A DNA stretch of 64,000 nucleotides from Lumnitzera littorea (GCA_024138015.1 JAMXBB010000002.1:53225486-53289485), one strand, 5' to 3'; numbered from the stretch's first letter, positions 46,761 to 57,767 are shown. Made by a program: numbers and translations. Notes: generated by a model from the sequence alone, not told the origin.

Positions 46761-47205
46761 CTTAGCACATCAACTAAGCTGCTAGAAGAATACATGAAAA
46801 GACCAAGGGTCGATCGGCTAAACAATTTCATCCGAGAAACTTAGTATGGCTATACCTCAGCAAGGAACGGTTCCCGAACAAAAGGAAAAAAAAATTATCT
46901 ATGAGAGTAGAATGACCTTTCAGAATCCTCTAGAAAATCAACAACAACGCCTATAAGTTGGAACTACTTGAAGACTATAGGGTTTCCAATGCCTTTAACA
47001 TCACCGACCTCAACCTATATCACCCTGACAAAGAACTAAGCAAACACCATTCGAATTTGATGCCAAATCCAAAACAACCTGGAGGGAACAATGGGAATCA
47101 AGCTACGAGGCCCTTGACTCACAACCAAGCTCGAAGACTAGAGGGACTTGTACGACGAATCCTTATGTTCCAACCAACCCCTACCGACGCCAAATATCTC
47201 CTTGT
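46760..47205 (+). pseudogene. Gy-3 integrase C-terminus running into the 3' LTR
   Basis: The open frame 46958-47344 starts inside the integrase C-terminal domain (LEDYRVSNAFNITDLNLYHP, the equivalent of the GPY/F-like end). It passes the polypurine tract (QPGGNN) and continues in the LTR as NQATRPLTHNQARRLEGLVR with RIL following. The same tail is recognisable in Gy-1, Gy-2 and Gy-4, so translation into the LTR is a family trait. Beyond about 47205 the frame has no conserved counterpart. Confidence 0.75.
47081..47088 (+). other. Gy-3 polypurine tract
   Basis: GGAGGGAA just before the 3' LTR start. It is part of pol codons as well (Pro-Gly-Gly). A stem ATTTG-ATGC-CAAAT lies 12 bases upstream (47055-47068). 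Confidence 0.75.
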
Positions 47206-47954
47206 TGAGTCACCTCTAATGTTATGCTGTATGACCGCCCATTATTGTATGGTATGCCGAGTTGACGATTACTCTCTATTGCCAAATCGATCGATTACTC
47301 AGCCTCTTCCTTGCCAAGAAGCCAAAAGAGGGAGACTAGACTAACTAGGCTAACCCTGCTCGGATAAACCCATTAGTCCATACTTTTTATCCACATCTCC
47401 TAACAACCTTACTAATGGAGCATCACTACGTATACAATATCTTGTGTAGAATCTATAGCACCAATGATTAAATGATTGTTTTCCTTATATATTCATTTTT
47501 ACTCTTTTGTATCATGTGCATTGCTTCTTTAGGAAATGTCCTTTTTGTATTTTTCCCTATAGTCAAGTTACCCTAGTTTGAAGGTATAAATACCCTTGTA
47601 CTTGTAGTTGTAAAATGATTAGAATACCTCCAATATACTTGAGTACTTTCTTCCTTACATAAACATTGCTTATTTACTCTCGGCATTACTCTTATCCTAT
47701 CCCTTAAGCAAGGTTGGACAGCGAGTAACCTCATTCAACCAATTTATGCATCATATAAAATTATGTCGTGAGTCCTCAAAAGTTCCATTGGTGCATCATA
47801 TCCTCTGAAGTTGTTCTTGGGTTCGCTTGCCTTTTCTCATTCTTCATTTCTTACCCTTTTCATACCTTTCCCTATTAACCCTTTTCAAGCTTTCTTGCAA
47901 GTTTGGACCCATTCAGTGACCAGCCTTGTCTATTCTTGGTCACAATTTGCATCA
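47089..47954 (+). mobile_element. Gy-3 3' LTR
   Basis: 866 bp, homologous to 40340-41195. The TG edge has become CA (two transitions), end GCATCA. TATA box at 47585-47592. Confidence 0.92.
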
Positions 47955-48176
47955 ATGTTGGGAATCCTATTATTGTGAAGATAACAAAAGAAAAAGCTAG
48001 TTTATATTTTAATATTAATATTATGCTATACACATAAGTTGTAACTGAATATCCAACTAAACTCCGTTGTAGTAATCCCATAAATAAAGTTGTCTTTTAT
48101 TGAATGAGTATGTTAAATTAAGTTTTAACAAGTACTCCTATGTAACGGTGCATCATGTGCTATGCTAGGTATGACA
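47955..48176 (+). mobile_element. Tek-1 5' LTR, part after Gy-3
   Basis: ATGTTGGGAATCC resumes the sequence broken at 40338. It ends near TGACA (48176), ten bases before a primer site. No second LTR is in view because Gy-4 follows. Confidence 0.55.
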
Positions 48177-48185
48177 TCCCTTAGG

Positions 48186-48197
48186 TGGTATCAAAGT
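48186..48197 (+). other. Tek-1 primer-binding site
   Basis: TGGTATCAAAGT, close to the tRNA-iMet site TGGTATCAGAGC. Identifies the preceding sequence as a 5' LTR. Confidence 0.7.
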
Positions 48198-48349
48198 ATT
48201 CATTAAAGAACATAACCTTTAGGTACATATAAAATGTATAGGGTAGTTAGGTAACAAAGAGTCATAGCTTAGTAAAACAGTTGTAATAGTTATCCATATA
48301 ATTTTATGTGATGTTTACTTAGAAATATGATTTATAGGGAATGTAGAAT

Positions 48350-49413
48350 ATCACCTATGAGTTATGTATATGAGGAGCAAAAAGAGGATCTATCACAATA
48401 GCTTCAACCTAACCCCGAGCAACTACGACATATAAAGGAATTAGCACAACAGTTTACGATTGCATTAGTGGGAGTTGGTGGAGATGGAGACAAGTTAGCT
48501 CAAGTACAATGAATAGTAAGACCATTTGATGGAAGGAACACTAATCCTTTGGTGGAAAAAGAATGGATTGACTTGCTAGAGAAAGCCTTTGAAGTAAATA
48601 AGATTGAGAAAAATAAGAAAGTTAGGATGGTTGCTACTCTGTTAAATGGAATACAAATAATTGGTGGGAGGTAAAGAGAGGGAATTTACCAAAATCGATT
48701 GGTTAGGCTATATTTAGAGATACATTTCTAGAACGATATTTTCCTAAGGGTGTGAGAGAACAAATGTGTGAAGAATACTATAAGCTAAGGCAATAAGGTA
48801 AGATAATTAAAGGATACGTGAGGGATTTTAATAGGTTATTGAAGTTTACTCCTGAAGCTATGTAGAATAATGAGGTTTCTAAAGTTGAGCGGTTTAAGGT
48901 AAGGCTTGATCTTTATCACCAAGTAAAGCTGAAAAGGAGTAGGGTGAAAAGATATGCTAATGTTGTTAATGAAATTCGTCTAATCAAACAAGTTTGTAAT
49001 CTTTGATAAGCCACAAATGACATAGAGAGTAAGAAAAGGAAGTTAGATGTTGGTTTTAGTAGTAAAAGTAATATAGTTAAAAGAAAGAAGTTCATTTGAC
49101 CTACAAATGGAAACAGAAGGCCTCTATCAAAAATATAACCTTGTTGGAAGTGTAATGGTAAGCATCGAGCTTAGGAATGCCCAAAATTGAGAGGGAAGTG
49201 TTATAGGTGTGGAGAAACCAGATATTTAGCCAAGTGGTGTGAAAACCCAGATCCAAGAGGTAAATATTGTTTTTGATGCGATCAATGAAGGCATACTGAT
49301 TAACATTATGTAAGACAACAACAAGAGAGACCAATTCAGCAACAAAACCAAACTAATGGACTAAGACTAGGTAATAGGAACAAACAACTTAGAAGAGAAG
49401 AACCCATGCCTAG
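48350..49413 (+). pseudogene. Tek-1 gag with three zinc knuckles (decayed, truncated)
   Basis: A gag different from those of the CRM-like elements. RPFDGRN...EKEWIDLLEKAFEV near 48520-48600, FERYFPKGVREQMCEEYYKL near 48728-48787, then KGYVRDFNRLLKFTPEA and VERFKVRLDL cover the gag core. At 49139-49315 come CWKCNGKHRA-EC, CYRCGETRYLAKWC and a damaged third CF-CDQ-RHTD-H. Multiple knuckles occur in some Gypsy lineages with long LTRs; exact clade uncertain. pol is absent: Gy-4 begins at 49414 and its far flank is lost. Confidence 0.7.
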
Positions 49414-50338
49414 TGATGGACTACCGACCTCTGACCCTCTTACTCGCACATGCCTCCAAGGCCTTCATTCTTTCGCTAGAAGAATTCTTTATGATCAGCC
49501 TATAAAAGATAAAGTGCAATTTATAGGAGAATGATAGAAAAACTCCTTAAGAGCTTATCTCAACCATACCCTGCTTTATCTAACTCTAAGTGCCAAACCT
49601 TACTTATCGAATGTCGTAACCAAGGTGCTAAATGTCAAGGCCAAAGACCTTAATCATACAGCACTACGCCAATCACTTAGACCCCTTTAGGCCAATACCA
49701 ACCTACTGAATGCTAAAGCCAACTAAACAAGGGCCGAGATCCCTCCACACCAGCTTTGGCGCTTCAGCTTGTTATCTCAACTACTACATGGCAACACTTA
49801 ACATACGCTACCAATACAAAACCAATATCTTGTTGCCACCCATCCTTTCACTTGATACTGTACTATTTTTCCTTTTTTGTCAATTGTCCTATTTACCCTT
49901 TTTTGTATGTACTACGAATCTCTTTTCCATGTATGCCTTTTTGTAATTTTCCTTATTTGTGATGTTACCCTAAGAACATACTATAAATAGTCCCTTCTCT
50001 CTGTAGTCAGGGGATCTTGCATTCTTTTTAGATATTAAATATACTTGTTCTTGCAAGATATTCCTCTCCAAGTCTATTTTTATACACTCTTATCTAATCT
50101 TGTTGAGTAACTCAAGATTAGTGGTAGGTGGACTTTAGTATTAGCTTGTAGGTTACATCAAGTGAAGTGTCAAGTTGTGTTGTGTTCATTGGTGAGTCAT
50201 ATCCTGCGAGTAGCTTCATACTAGCTACTACATTCAGTTTACCGGCCTACTCATCCTATTTTCATCAATATTTCGAAGGACCCATTTGGTTCTTATCTCT
50301 TACAATAAGCCCTAGTGATTAATAAGCTGTTAGGCACA
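49414..50338 (+). mobile_element. Gy-4 5' LTR
   Basis: 925 bp, TGATGGACTACC...GGCACA. TATAAAT at 49982-49988. The first ~120 bases are an open frame (PTSDPLTRTCLQGLHS, then FARRIL) corresponding to the pol tail in the 3' copy. Confidence 0.9.
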
Positions 50339-50349
50339 TTATATAATCC

Positions 50350-50361
50350 TAGTATTAGAGC
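50350..50361 (+). other. Gy-4 primer-binding site
   Basis: TAGTATTAGAGC, two transitions from TGGTATCAGAGC. Eleven bases separate it from the LTR, as in Gy-2. Confidence 0.75.
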
Positions 50362-50539
50362 TTGAGGTTATAACCAAAAGCTATGTAAAGTTGGTTATTG
50401 TTAGAATATTGTTCTATCATATTCTATGTTAACGTAGAAGAATAGAGTAAGTTTGCAATTCACTATTGTTTGGTAATTTTCTATAGTATGTATGAAAAAT
50501 CTCGTATAACATATTTCTCGAAAGTTTTGTAGCAATAAA

Positions 50540-51740
50540 ATGTCTACTCCTAATGTTAAAAGGGGGATTAAGAACGCCAAGAGCGATGCCTATGGTTGTA
50601 GTCATGTTACCCAACATACACTACATACTACTAATGAGCAAATTCAAGACCTTATTGCTATTGTGGCCAATCTAGCTATTTCTATGCAAAGAGTCATAGA
50701 GACTAGGCTGCAAGAGAAAGTTATTGTTAAGCAGGGTCAAGAAATAAGAGATGGGTCGAGATGGTAGATGGATGAGCAACAAGCCCTAGAGCCAATTCAT
50801 GTGAACTAAGCACCACCCTAATGTACCAACAGAGTTGCGAGAAGGAGACTCTAGTTAGAAGAAGTCAAAGAGTATGATGAGGAAGAGTAATACGGTGGTA
50901 TTAAGGAACGTAACCTGAAGGCACCTCGAAGAGCTAAGCACCTCAAAGTATAGATTCCCAGCTTTAATAGGTCTCGTAATGCTGATGATTACTTAGATTA
51001 AGAAGAGAAGATTAAAAAGATATTTGACTTCATGACTATGAGGATGTTGTTCGTATTAGAGTATAAGCATTAAAGTTTTCTAGGTACACAACAATGTCAT
51101 GGAAAATGTTGTAGAATACACGCCAGAGGGCATGATGCAAGATTCAAACATCGAATGAAATGAAGAAAGCTTTGAGAAATAGGTTTGTGCCAAAATATGA
51201 TGAACAAGACACCTTTCGATGCCTTTAGGATTTGAGGTAGGGTAACAAGTCAGTAAATGAGTATGTCCAGGAATTCCAATTGCTGATGATCTAATGTGAT
51301 GTCAATGAACCCAAAACCTGTACTATAGCACGATTCATTTCTAGGCTCAAGATTGAGATTGGTCATATTATGGAGTTAGAGAGACTTAGGGGTCTAAATA
51401 AGGCCATCCAAGTAGCATAGAGGGTTGAGAGACAAAGGTGGAGCCAAATTAACTAACTCGGATTGCTAGCCAAAATGGCATATCGAGCCAATTAGAACAC
51501 GGCTGAGCACTAAATACTCTTGCAGTAAACCACTAAGGACAGATGTTGAACTGAACTAAAGAGGGCCGAGGCAAAGGCAAGGACGAAGAACCTAAGGTCT
51601 AAAGAGACCAAGGTCAGAGCTCAGGAAAGAAGACCTAAGAGATGAAATGTTTTAAATGTCTCTACTATGGATACGTGGCTAGTCAATGTCTAAACCGACA
51701 TGTCATGACGATCAAGGTAGACAAGCCTCAATAATAGAGA
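50540..51740 (+). pseudogene. Gy-4 gag (decayed)
   Basis: ATG at 50540 opens 76 codons. Then IPSFNRSRNADDYLD (about 50955), FDFHDYEDVVRI, RNRFVPKYDEQDTFRCL (51178-51230), SVNEYVQEFQLLM and FISRLKIEIGHIMELERL give the gag domain, with TAG/TGA for Gln and Trp. The knuckle KCFKCLYYGYVASQC (about 51648-51690) has lost its histidine (Tyr). Confidence 0.8.
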
Positions 51741-51879
51741 GTGTTAGTGAAGGAGACGAGGAAATGGAAGTTTGCCAAACCCTAAATGAGTTTTAAGAAG
51801 ACCTCGATGCCCTAATACCTCCTAAAGTAGGAGCCAACTACTGTTTCGTCATTTGTTAGTCTCTCAATACTTTTGTGGC

Positions 51880-51942
51880 CAACGAGAATGCATAGAGGTA
51901 GAATCTCTTCCATACGAATTGCTAAGTGAATGGTAAGCTATG
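51880..51942 (+). pseudogene. Gy-4 protease, N-terminal codons
   Basis: NLFHTNC-VNGKLC reads up to the Chr-1 edge. The last five bases CTATG are duplicated after Chr-1, and the frame continues without loss at 57768. Confidence 0.7.
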
Positions 51943-52471
51943 TGTTAGGGTCCCTTTTTTTGTAAGATAATTATACTAACAAGGGGCAATTATTTTGTAC
52001 ATATTGTAACATAAAGGGGGACTTTATTTTTGTATAGATAAGGTCTTACTATTATCAGAAATTTCCACTTTTAGAAAGTGGTGCCATTTCACCAGTTTTA
52101 ATGTCTTCTCCTGCCAGGGCCAATAATGTCCATAAAGCTACGGGGGTATGAGTACTCTTTTGGATTGAAGCTCTTACTCACCACGTTGGTTGATCACGAT
52201 CGGCGACACCTGTTACATACACTGTACCCCCATGCACATACATTGTAGCCTTGTATTACTATCGGAATTAATAAAAGTATGCTATTCCTTTTTCCATTCA
52301 TGCCTATGTCCCTTATAATCTGTTGGCTTTCTTCCTTGGTTGTGTTGCTTACAGGTTTAGGCCTTGTTGGCTAGCGTTGCATGCGAGTTAGGCTTGCTTA
52401 CTACTGTAGAGGCAAGATAATAAGTTCTATACAGTCTATTTGTGTGCTAAAGAAAACCTCAGATCGTAACA
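51943..52471 (+). mobile_element. Chr-1 5' LTR
   Basis: 529 bp, TGTTAGGGTCC...CGTAACA. Contains AATTAATAAAAG near 52265, a likely poly(A) signal. No clear TATA box. Confidence 0.93.
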
Positions 52472-52473
52472 AT

Positions 52474-52486
52474 TGGTATCAAAGCC
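52474..52486 (+). other. Chr-1 primer-binding site
   Basis: TGGTATCAAAGCC, one transition from the tRNA-iMet site, two bases after the LTR. Confidence 0.85.
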
Positions 52487-52510
52487 TAGGTTATTCCAGC
52501 AGGAACGACC

Positions 52511-53665
52511 ATGACAAGATAAGAGGAAGTGAGCAAGAGGCTAGATAGCCTTGAGGAAATCCCCAAGGGAGTGTCTAAGCAGATAGATGATTTGGTTGCA
52601 TTGTTAGTAAGAGTGGCTGAAGTTGAGACCAATCATCAGGAGATGAATGCTAAGATGACCGAGATGGCTAAGAATTTTAGTGTTGCAATACAAACCCTCA
52701 GAGAGGAAATGCATGTAACGATCGATGAGGTAAGACAACACTTGAAGACTCAAGTAGAAGATGTGAGAAGACAAGTTATTACTCGTGCCTCAATCGAGAC
52801 TGTTGAAGAGTCGCGGGCACAAGTAGCTATTTTGACTCGGGCAGTAGGAAATGCTCCTATCCCTACCCCCGTTAATGTTCCTGCTCATGCAGGACATCTA
52901 AAGATGCCTGAGCCCAAGGCATTCACTAGCGTGAGGGACGCTAAGTTGTTGGAGAACTTTCTATTTGATATGGAGTAATACTTCGCTACTGTGGGGACAA
53001 ATGATGAGAGATCAAAAGTCACCATGGCTATAATGTACTTAACTAGTGATGCCAAACTATGGTGGCATACCAAATATAAGGATATCCAAAATGGCAATGC
53101 TCATGTAGATACATGGGTCGAGTTGAAGGCTGAGTTGTGGACTCAGTTTTTCCCTGAGAATGCTGAGTACAATGCCCGAAAGAAGTTGAAGGAACTTCGA
53201 CAGGGTGATGACATTAGAAAGTATGTCCATGAGTTCTCGACATTGATGTTGGACATCAAGAGCATAGCCGAAGATGATAAGCTATTCTATTTCTAAAAAG
53301 GACTGAAGCCTTATGCTAGGATTGAGTCACAGAGGCAACGAGTTACTAACTTAGCTACAGCACAGGCAACAGTTGAGTGCTTGACTAACTACACTCATGA
53401 TAATAAAGGGAAGAATGTGACGACAGGACACGAGGGTAGAAAGTCGGTCAAGTTGGGCAAACCCAAAAGTGGGGCAGCCCTAAGTTCAAGTAGCAGCAGT
53501 AGTAATACTGGAGGGAGTCAAAGGAAATCCTATAACTCTCACCAGTCCAGAAAGAGCAGGGCAACCAATGGAGGTAAGAATCCCTCATTCTCGTGTTTCT
53601 TATATAATGGCCCACACAAAGTAGCTAAGTGTCCACATAGGGCAGTACACAATGCTATGGTATAA
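52511..53665 (+). pseudogene. Chr-1 gag (decayed)
   Basis: ATG at 52511 with TAA at the fourth codon. The frame then runs 149 codons: a coiled-coil-like N-terminus (LEEIPKGVSKQIDDL), then MPEPKAFTSVRDAKLLENFL, TAA for Gln, then TMAIMYLTSDAKLWWHTKY and RKKLKELRQGDDIRKYVHEF (52991-53295). The zinc knuckle CFLYNGPHKVAKC at about 53598-53636 has its second Cys changed to Tyr. Protease follows in the same frame. Confidence 0.88.
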
Positions 53666-53715
53666 AAAGTAGAGAATGTCTGCCAAGATGATGAGTCGGG
53701 GTGTGATGGAGAGGA

Positions 53716-54226
53716 TCAACCCCGAATGAGCGCATTACATATGTTGTCGACTATTGGAAAGAGTTCCTCAGTGCGACGTAAGCCTAAGAATAATAATAAG
53801 TTGATGTATGTCCAATTGAACATCAATGGCAAGAGTACTAGTGCAATGGTAGACTCCGATGCTATACACAACTTCATTGATGTGCCCAAGGCAGAAAGGT
53901 TGGGGTTAGTGCTTGCTAAGGACACTAGCCAGATTAAAGTTATTAACTCTAAGGCTTGCCCTGTCTAAGGAGTTACAAGAGGAGTGAAAGTGAGGGTTAG
54001 AGATTGGAGTGGAAATCTCAACTTCACAGCTATTCCATTGGATGACTTCAGCATAGTCCTTAGAATAGATTTCTTGAGACAAGCCAAAGTTGCTCCCATG
54101 CCCGCAACAAATTGCTTGTTATTCATGGGTGAAAAACCTTGTTGTGTAACAGTTCAGAGGAACAAGGCAAACAACAATGTCAAGGAAGGGAAGAATATTA
54201 GGGCTATGATTTTATCAGTGCTCTAA
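53716..54226 (+). pseudogene. Chr-1 aspartic protease (decayed)
   Basis: The frame reads TSAMVDSDAIHNFIDVPKAE, so the catalytic Asp-Ser-Gly is Asp-Ser-Asp (GGT to GAT). The second half (LNFTAIPLDDFSIVLRIDFL) has the family's 'DDFxxVLGxDFL' signature with Gly lost. One stop (TAA) separates the halves. Confidence 0.8.
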
Positions 54227-54379
54227 TTCAAGAGAGGCCTCAAACATCAAGAGCGAACTTTCTTAGCTTACCTTACAAAGAAAGAGGAAGCAAGAAAGAT
54301 GGAGATACTAGAGGAAATAGAGAGGGTCCTAAAGGAGTACGATTATGTGATGCCTAACAAAGCTCCCAAAGGAATTACC

Positions 54380-55150
54380 TCCCAGAAGGTCGGTGGACCA
54401 CAAGATTGAGTTGATTCTTGGTGCCAAACAACCTGCCAAAGTGCCTTACAGAATGTCACCTCCCGAACTTGCTGAATTAAAGAAGCAATTGGATGAGTTG
54501 TTAGAGGTAGGCTTCATTCAACCCTCAAAAGCACCATACGGAGATCCTGTTCTATTTCAAAAGAAGCAAGATGGGAGTTTGAGATTATGTATTGACTATT
54601 GAGCTCTAAACAAGCTGACGGTAAAGAATCATTACCCAATTCCTCTAATTGCTAATCTGTTTGATCAACTGAGGGGGCTAAGTATTTTACAAAATGGGAT
54701 ATTCGCTCAAGCTATCATTAGGTTCGCATTGCTGAGGGGGATGAGCCCAAAACAACGTATGTAACCCAATATGGCGCTTATGAGTTCTTGGTGACGCCCT
54801 TCAATCTCACTAATGCTCCTGCAACATTTTGTACCTTAATGAATAATGTATTTCATGAATATCTTGACAAATTTGTAGTCATCTATCTAGATGACATTGT
54901 TATGTATAGTAGGACATTACAGGACCATATAAAGCACTTACGAATGGTTTTCAAAAAGCTGTAGGAGAATCATTTGTACGTGAAGCGTGAGAAATGTGCC
55001 TTTGCCCAGAAGCGCATTAACTTCCTAGGTTATGTTGTTAAAGAAGGGTAGATCTGAATGGATATGGCAAAGATGGAACCAATCAGGCAATGACCAGTGC
55101 CTAAGAGTGTAATGGAGTTGTGGTCCTTCCTTGGACTCGCAAATTACTAC
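54380..55150 (+). pseudogene. Chr-1 reverse transcriptase (decayed)
   Basis: Begins [20 protein letters not shown], with [20 protein letters not shown] and LRLCIDY followed by TGA (was CGA). After a frameshift near 54680 comes VRIAEGDEPKTTYVTQYGAY, FNLTNAPATFCTLMN, and YLDD at 54884-54895 (intact). Then YVKREKCAFAQKRINFLGYV and SFLGLANYYKRFIEGYS. Two frameshifts (near 54350 and 54680) and several TAG/TGA stops. Confidence 0.88.
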
Positions 55151-55159
55151 AAAAGATTC

Positions 55160-55690
55160 ATTGAGGGATATTCCCATTGAGTTACACCCCTCACAAATCT
55201 ATTAAAGAAGAACCAAGCATGGTCATGGGATGAGATATGTCAGAGTGCCTTCGAAGAGTTAAAGCGTGTAGTGATGGAGGAGCCAGTACTCGTACTTCTT
55301 GACATTTCTAAGCCTTTTGAAGTCCACACGGATGCTTCAGACATTGCATTGGGTGGAGTGTTGATGCAAGAGGGTCATCTAATGGCATATGAGAGTAGGA
55401 AGCTGAATCAAACAGAGCATAGGTACTCAGCCCAAAAGAAGGAGTTACTTGCAATTGTTTACTGTTTAAGGACTTAGAAAAACTATTTACTAGGATCTAA
55501 GTTTCTAGTGAAGACAAACAATTCTACTATTAGCCATATATTGACTCAACTGAAGCTTTCAGCCAAATAAGCAAGATGGCAAGAGTTTCTTATAGAGTTT
55601 GATATGGAGATTAAGTATCGCAGTGGACGAACTAATTAGGCGACAGATGCTTTAAGTAGGCGAGTTGATTTAGCATCCTTAGCATAGATT
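55160..55690 (+). pseudogene. Chr-1 RNase H (decayed)
   Basis: Open piece 55271-55477: EVHTDASDIALGGVLMQEG, YESRKLNQTEHRYSAQKKEL. After TAG for Trp comes YLLGSKFLVKTNNS (catalytic Asp changed to Asn in the family's 'KTDN'), LSAK-ARWQEFLIEFDMEIKY and ATDALSRR. It ends at the integrase boundary. Confidence 0.85.
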
Positions 55691-57000
55691 GCATACCAAT
55701 CGATGAGTCAAATCTCAACTTCAATTCAAGAGCAGATCAAGTAACACATAGGTCAAGACTTGTTGGCCAAAAATCTCAAGTAATTGGTTGAAGAAGGGAA
55801 GACGCATAGATTTTAGGTAGAAGGTGACCTCATTTACACAAAGGGGTACCGATTGTATGTCCCAAAGTCGAGCAACTTGAGAAGGGCACTTATGAGAGAG
55901 TGCCATGATACTTGATAGGCTAGACATCCAGGCTGGCAAAGGACATGGAGCTTGTTGAAGCAGGCCCGTTACTGGCCGGATATGAAGGAGGATGTGATGA
56001 CTTGTACGAAGACTTGCTTAATCTGCCAGTAGGATAAAGTTGAGAGACAGAAGGTGGCAGGCTCTTGGAGCCACTTCCTATGCCCTCTCATCCATGGGAG
56101 AGTGTCTCATGGACTTTATCACTTCCCCACCAAAAGTGGGGGAGCACTCATCCGTTTTTGTTGTTGTTGATAAGTTTTCTAAGTATGCCACCTTCATTCC
56201 TACCATGAAGAGTTCAAGCGCAGAAGAGACAGCCTAGCTTTTCTTCAAGCATGTAGTGAAATTCTAGGGTGTGCCCCAAAATATTGTGAGCGATAGGGAT
56301 GCTAAGTTTAAAGGGAAGGTTGGGACAGAGTTGTTCCAACTCTTGGGCTCCGAGCTGAGCATGACCTCCAGTTACCATCCACAGAGTGACGGACAAACAA
56401 AGAGATTCAATGGGTTGTTAGAGGAATACCTTCGGCACTTTGTTAGTGCCAACCAGAAGAATTGGGTTAACTTGCTGGATATCACCTAGTTCTATTTCAA
56501 CATCCAACGGAGCTCTTCCTCCAACAAGAGCCCTATAGAGATCATTACGGGTCATTAACCACTGTTACCCCACACAATGGCAACACCATATATCAGGAGA
56601 TGCCCAAGAGCTTATCAATTCACCAGGTATTGGAAGCAGAGTTTAGAAGTAGCAAAAGCGTACCTTGAAAAGGATTCTAAGAGAATGAAGAAATGGGTAG
56701 ATCAGAACCACCAACCTAGAGAGTTCAATGTTGGAGATCAAGTCCTCATAAAGCTTCTTCTAGAATATGTCAGATCATTAAGGAACAAGGATAGAAGATT
56801 GATCCAAAAGTACATTGGTCCAGTTCCTATCATCTCGAAGATTGGAAGAGTAGCTTACAAAGTCGAGCCTCCTGCGTGGTTGAAGGTCTATCCAGTTTTT
56901 CATGTCAGCGTCTTAAAGTCATATTATCCAGAGATGGAAGACCCATCTCACAATGTATCAGTGGTCACACGTCAAGATCAAGTTCAACCTAAGTCAAGCA
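55691..57000 (+). pseudogene. Chr-1 integrase (decayed)
   Basis: HHCC: ECHDT (about 55900), ARHPGW and CLICQ (about 56025). The core is at 56097-56240 (MDFITSPPKVGEHSSVFVVV, then DKFSKYATFIP), 56271-56310 (PQNIVSDRDAKFKG) and 56370-56440 (SYHPQSDGQTKRFNGLLEEY), so the Asp, Asp and Glu positions are present. The C-terminal GPY/F-like part (IQKYIGPVPIISKIGRVAYK, HVSVLKSYYPE) is at 56808-56945. TAG/TAA stops replace Gln and Trp. Confidence 0.85.
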
Positions 57001-57029
57001 ATGGAAGACATCCTTGTAGAGCGAAAAGT

Positions 57030-57160
57030 CAAAGATCCCTCCACTGGAGAAGATCATAAAGAATATTTGGTCAAGTAGAGAGATCGAGGAGAAGAAGATA
57101 CTAGCTAGGAGACTGAAGAACATCTGAAGCCCTTATCTAAGAGAAAGTCAACCTTGCTAA
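57030..57160 (+). pseudogene. Chr-1 chromodomain (decayed)
   Basis: In the frame after integrase: KEYLVK, then TAG for Trp, GEEDTS, then TAG for Trp, ETEEHLKP. The pattern EYLVKWxGxxxxxxSWExxxxL defines a chromodomain, so this element belongs to the chromoviruses. Both stops are TGG to TAG changes in aromatic-cage tryptophan positions. Confidence 0.75.
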
Positions 57161-57223
57161 CTAGAAGACCTCCACCATTAGATCTAAGCTCCAGTACATA
57201 TTGCCAAGGACGTCAATAGAATT

Positions 57224-57236
57224 AAGTGGGGGAGGA
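57224..57236 (+). other. Chr-1 polypurine tract
   Basis: AAGTGGGGGAGGA immediately before the 3' LTR start TGTCAGGG. Textbook position and composition (one T). Confidence 0.9.
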
Positions 57237-57767
57237 TGTCAGGGTCCTTTTTTGTAAGATCCTTATACTAATAAGGGGCCATTCTTTTGTACATATTATA
57301 ACATAAGGGCGGACTTTATTTTTGTATAGATAAGGCCTTACTATTATTAGAAATTTCCACTTTTAGAAAGTGGTGCCATTTCACCAGTTTTAATATCTCC
57401 TCCTACCAGGCTCAATAATGTCCGTAAAGCTCTTTACGAAGGTGTGAGTACTCTTTTAGATTGAAGCTCTTACTCACCACGTTGGTTGATCATGACTGGC
57501 AACACCTGTTACATACACTGTACCCCCATGCACATACATTGTAGCTTTGTATTACTGTTGGAATTAATAAAAGTGTGCTATTCCTTTTTCCATTCGTACC
57601 TATGTCCCTTATAATTTGTTGGCTTTCTTGCTTGGTTATGTTGCTTACAGGTTTAAGCCTTGTTAGCTAGCATTACATGCAAGTTAGGCTTGCTTACTAC
57701 TGTAGAGGTAGGATAATAAGCACTACACGATCTATTTGTATGCTAAAGAAAGCCTCAGACCATGACA
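57237..57767 (+). mobile_element. Chr-1 3' LTR
   Basis: 531 bp, TGTCAGGGTCC...CATGACA, followed by the CTATG duplication. Differences from the 5' LTR are mostly C/T and G/A. Confidence 0.93.

Larger units (their letters stand above)
40340..47954 (+). mobile_element. Gy-3: CRM-like Ty3/Gypsy retrotransposon
   Basis: LTRs 40340-41195 and 47089-47954, primer site at 41199, polypurine tract at 47081. ATGTT occurs on both sides (40334-40338 and 47955-47959), with the exact edge uncertain by one base. Genes in order gag, protease, RT, RNase H, integrase, all on the plus strand and all broken. Same family as Gy-1. gag contains a nested solo LTR. Confidence 0.92.
51943..57767 (+). mobile_element. 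Chr-1: chromodomain-bearing chromovirus (Galadriel-like)
   Basis: 5825 bp. LTRs 51943-52471 and 57237-57767 (about 90% identical by eye), primer site 52474, polypurine tract 57224-57236, and perfect target duplication CTATG (51938-51942, 57768-57772). One gag-pol frame with order gag, protease, RT, RNase H, integrase, chromodomain. Clade name is a recollection of RT and gag phrasing. This is the most complete element in the window and still carries about twenty stops. Confidence 0.93.
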
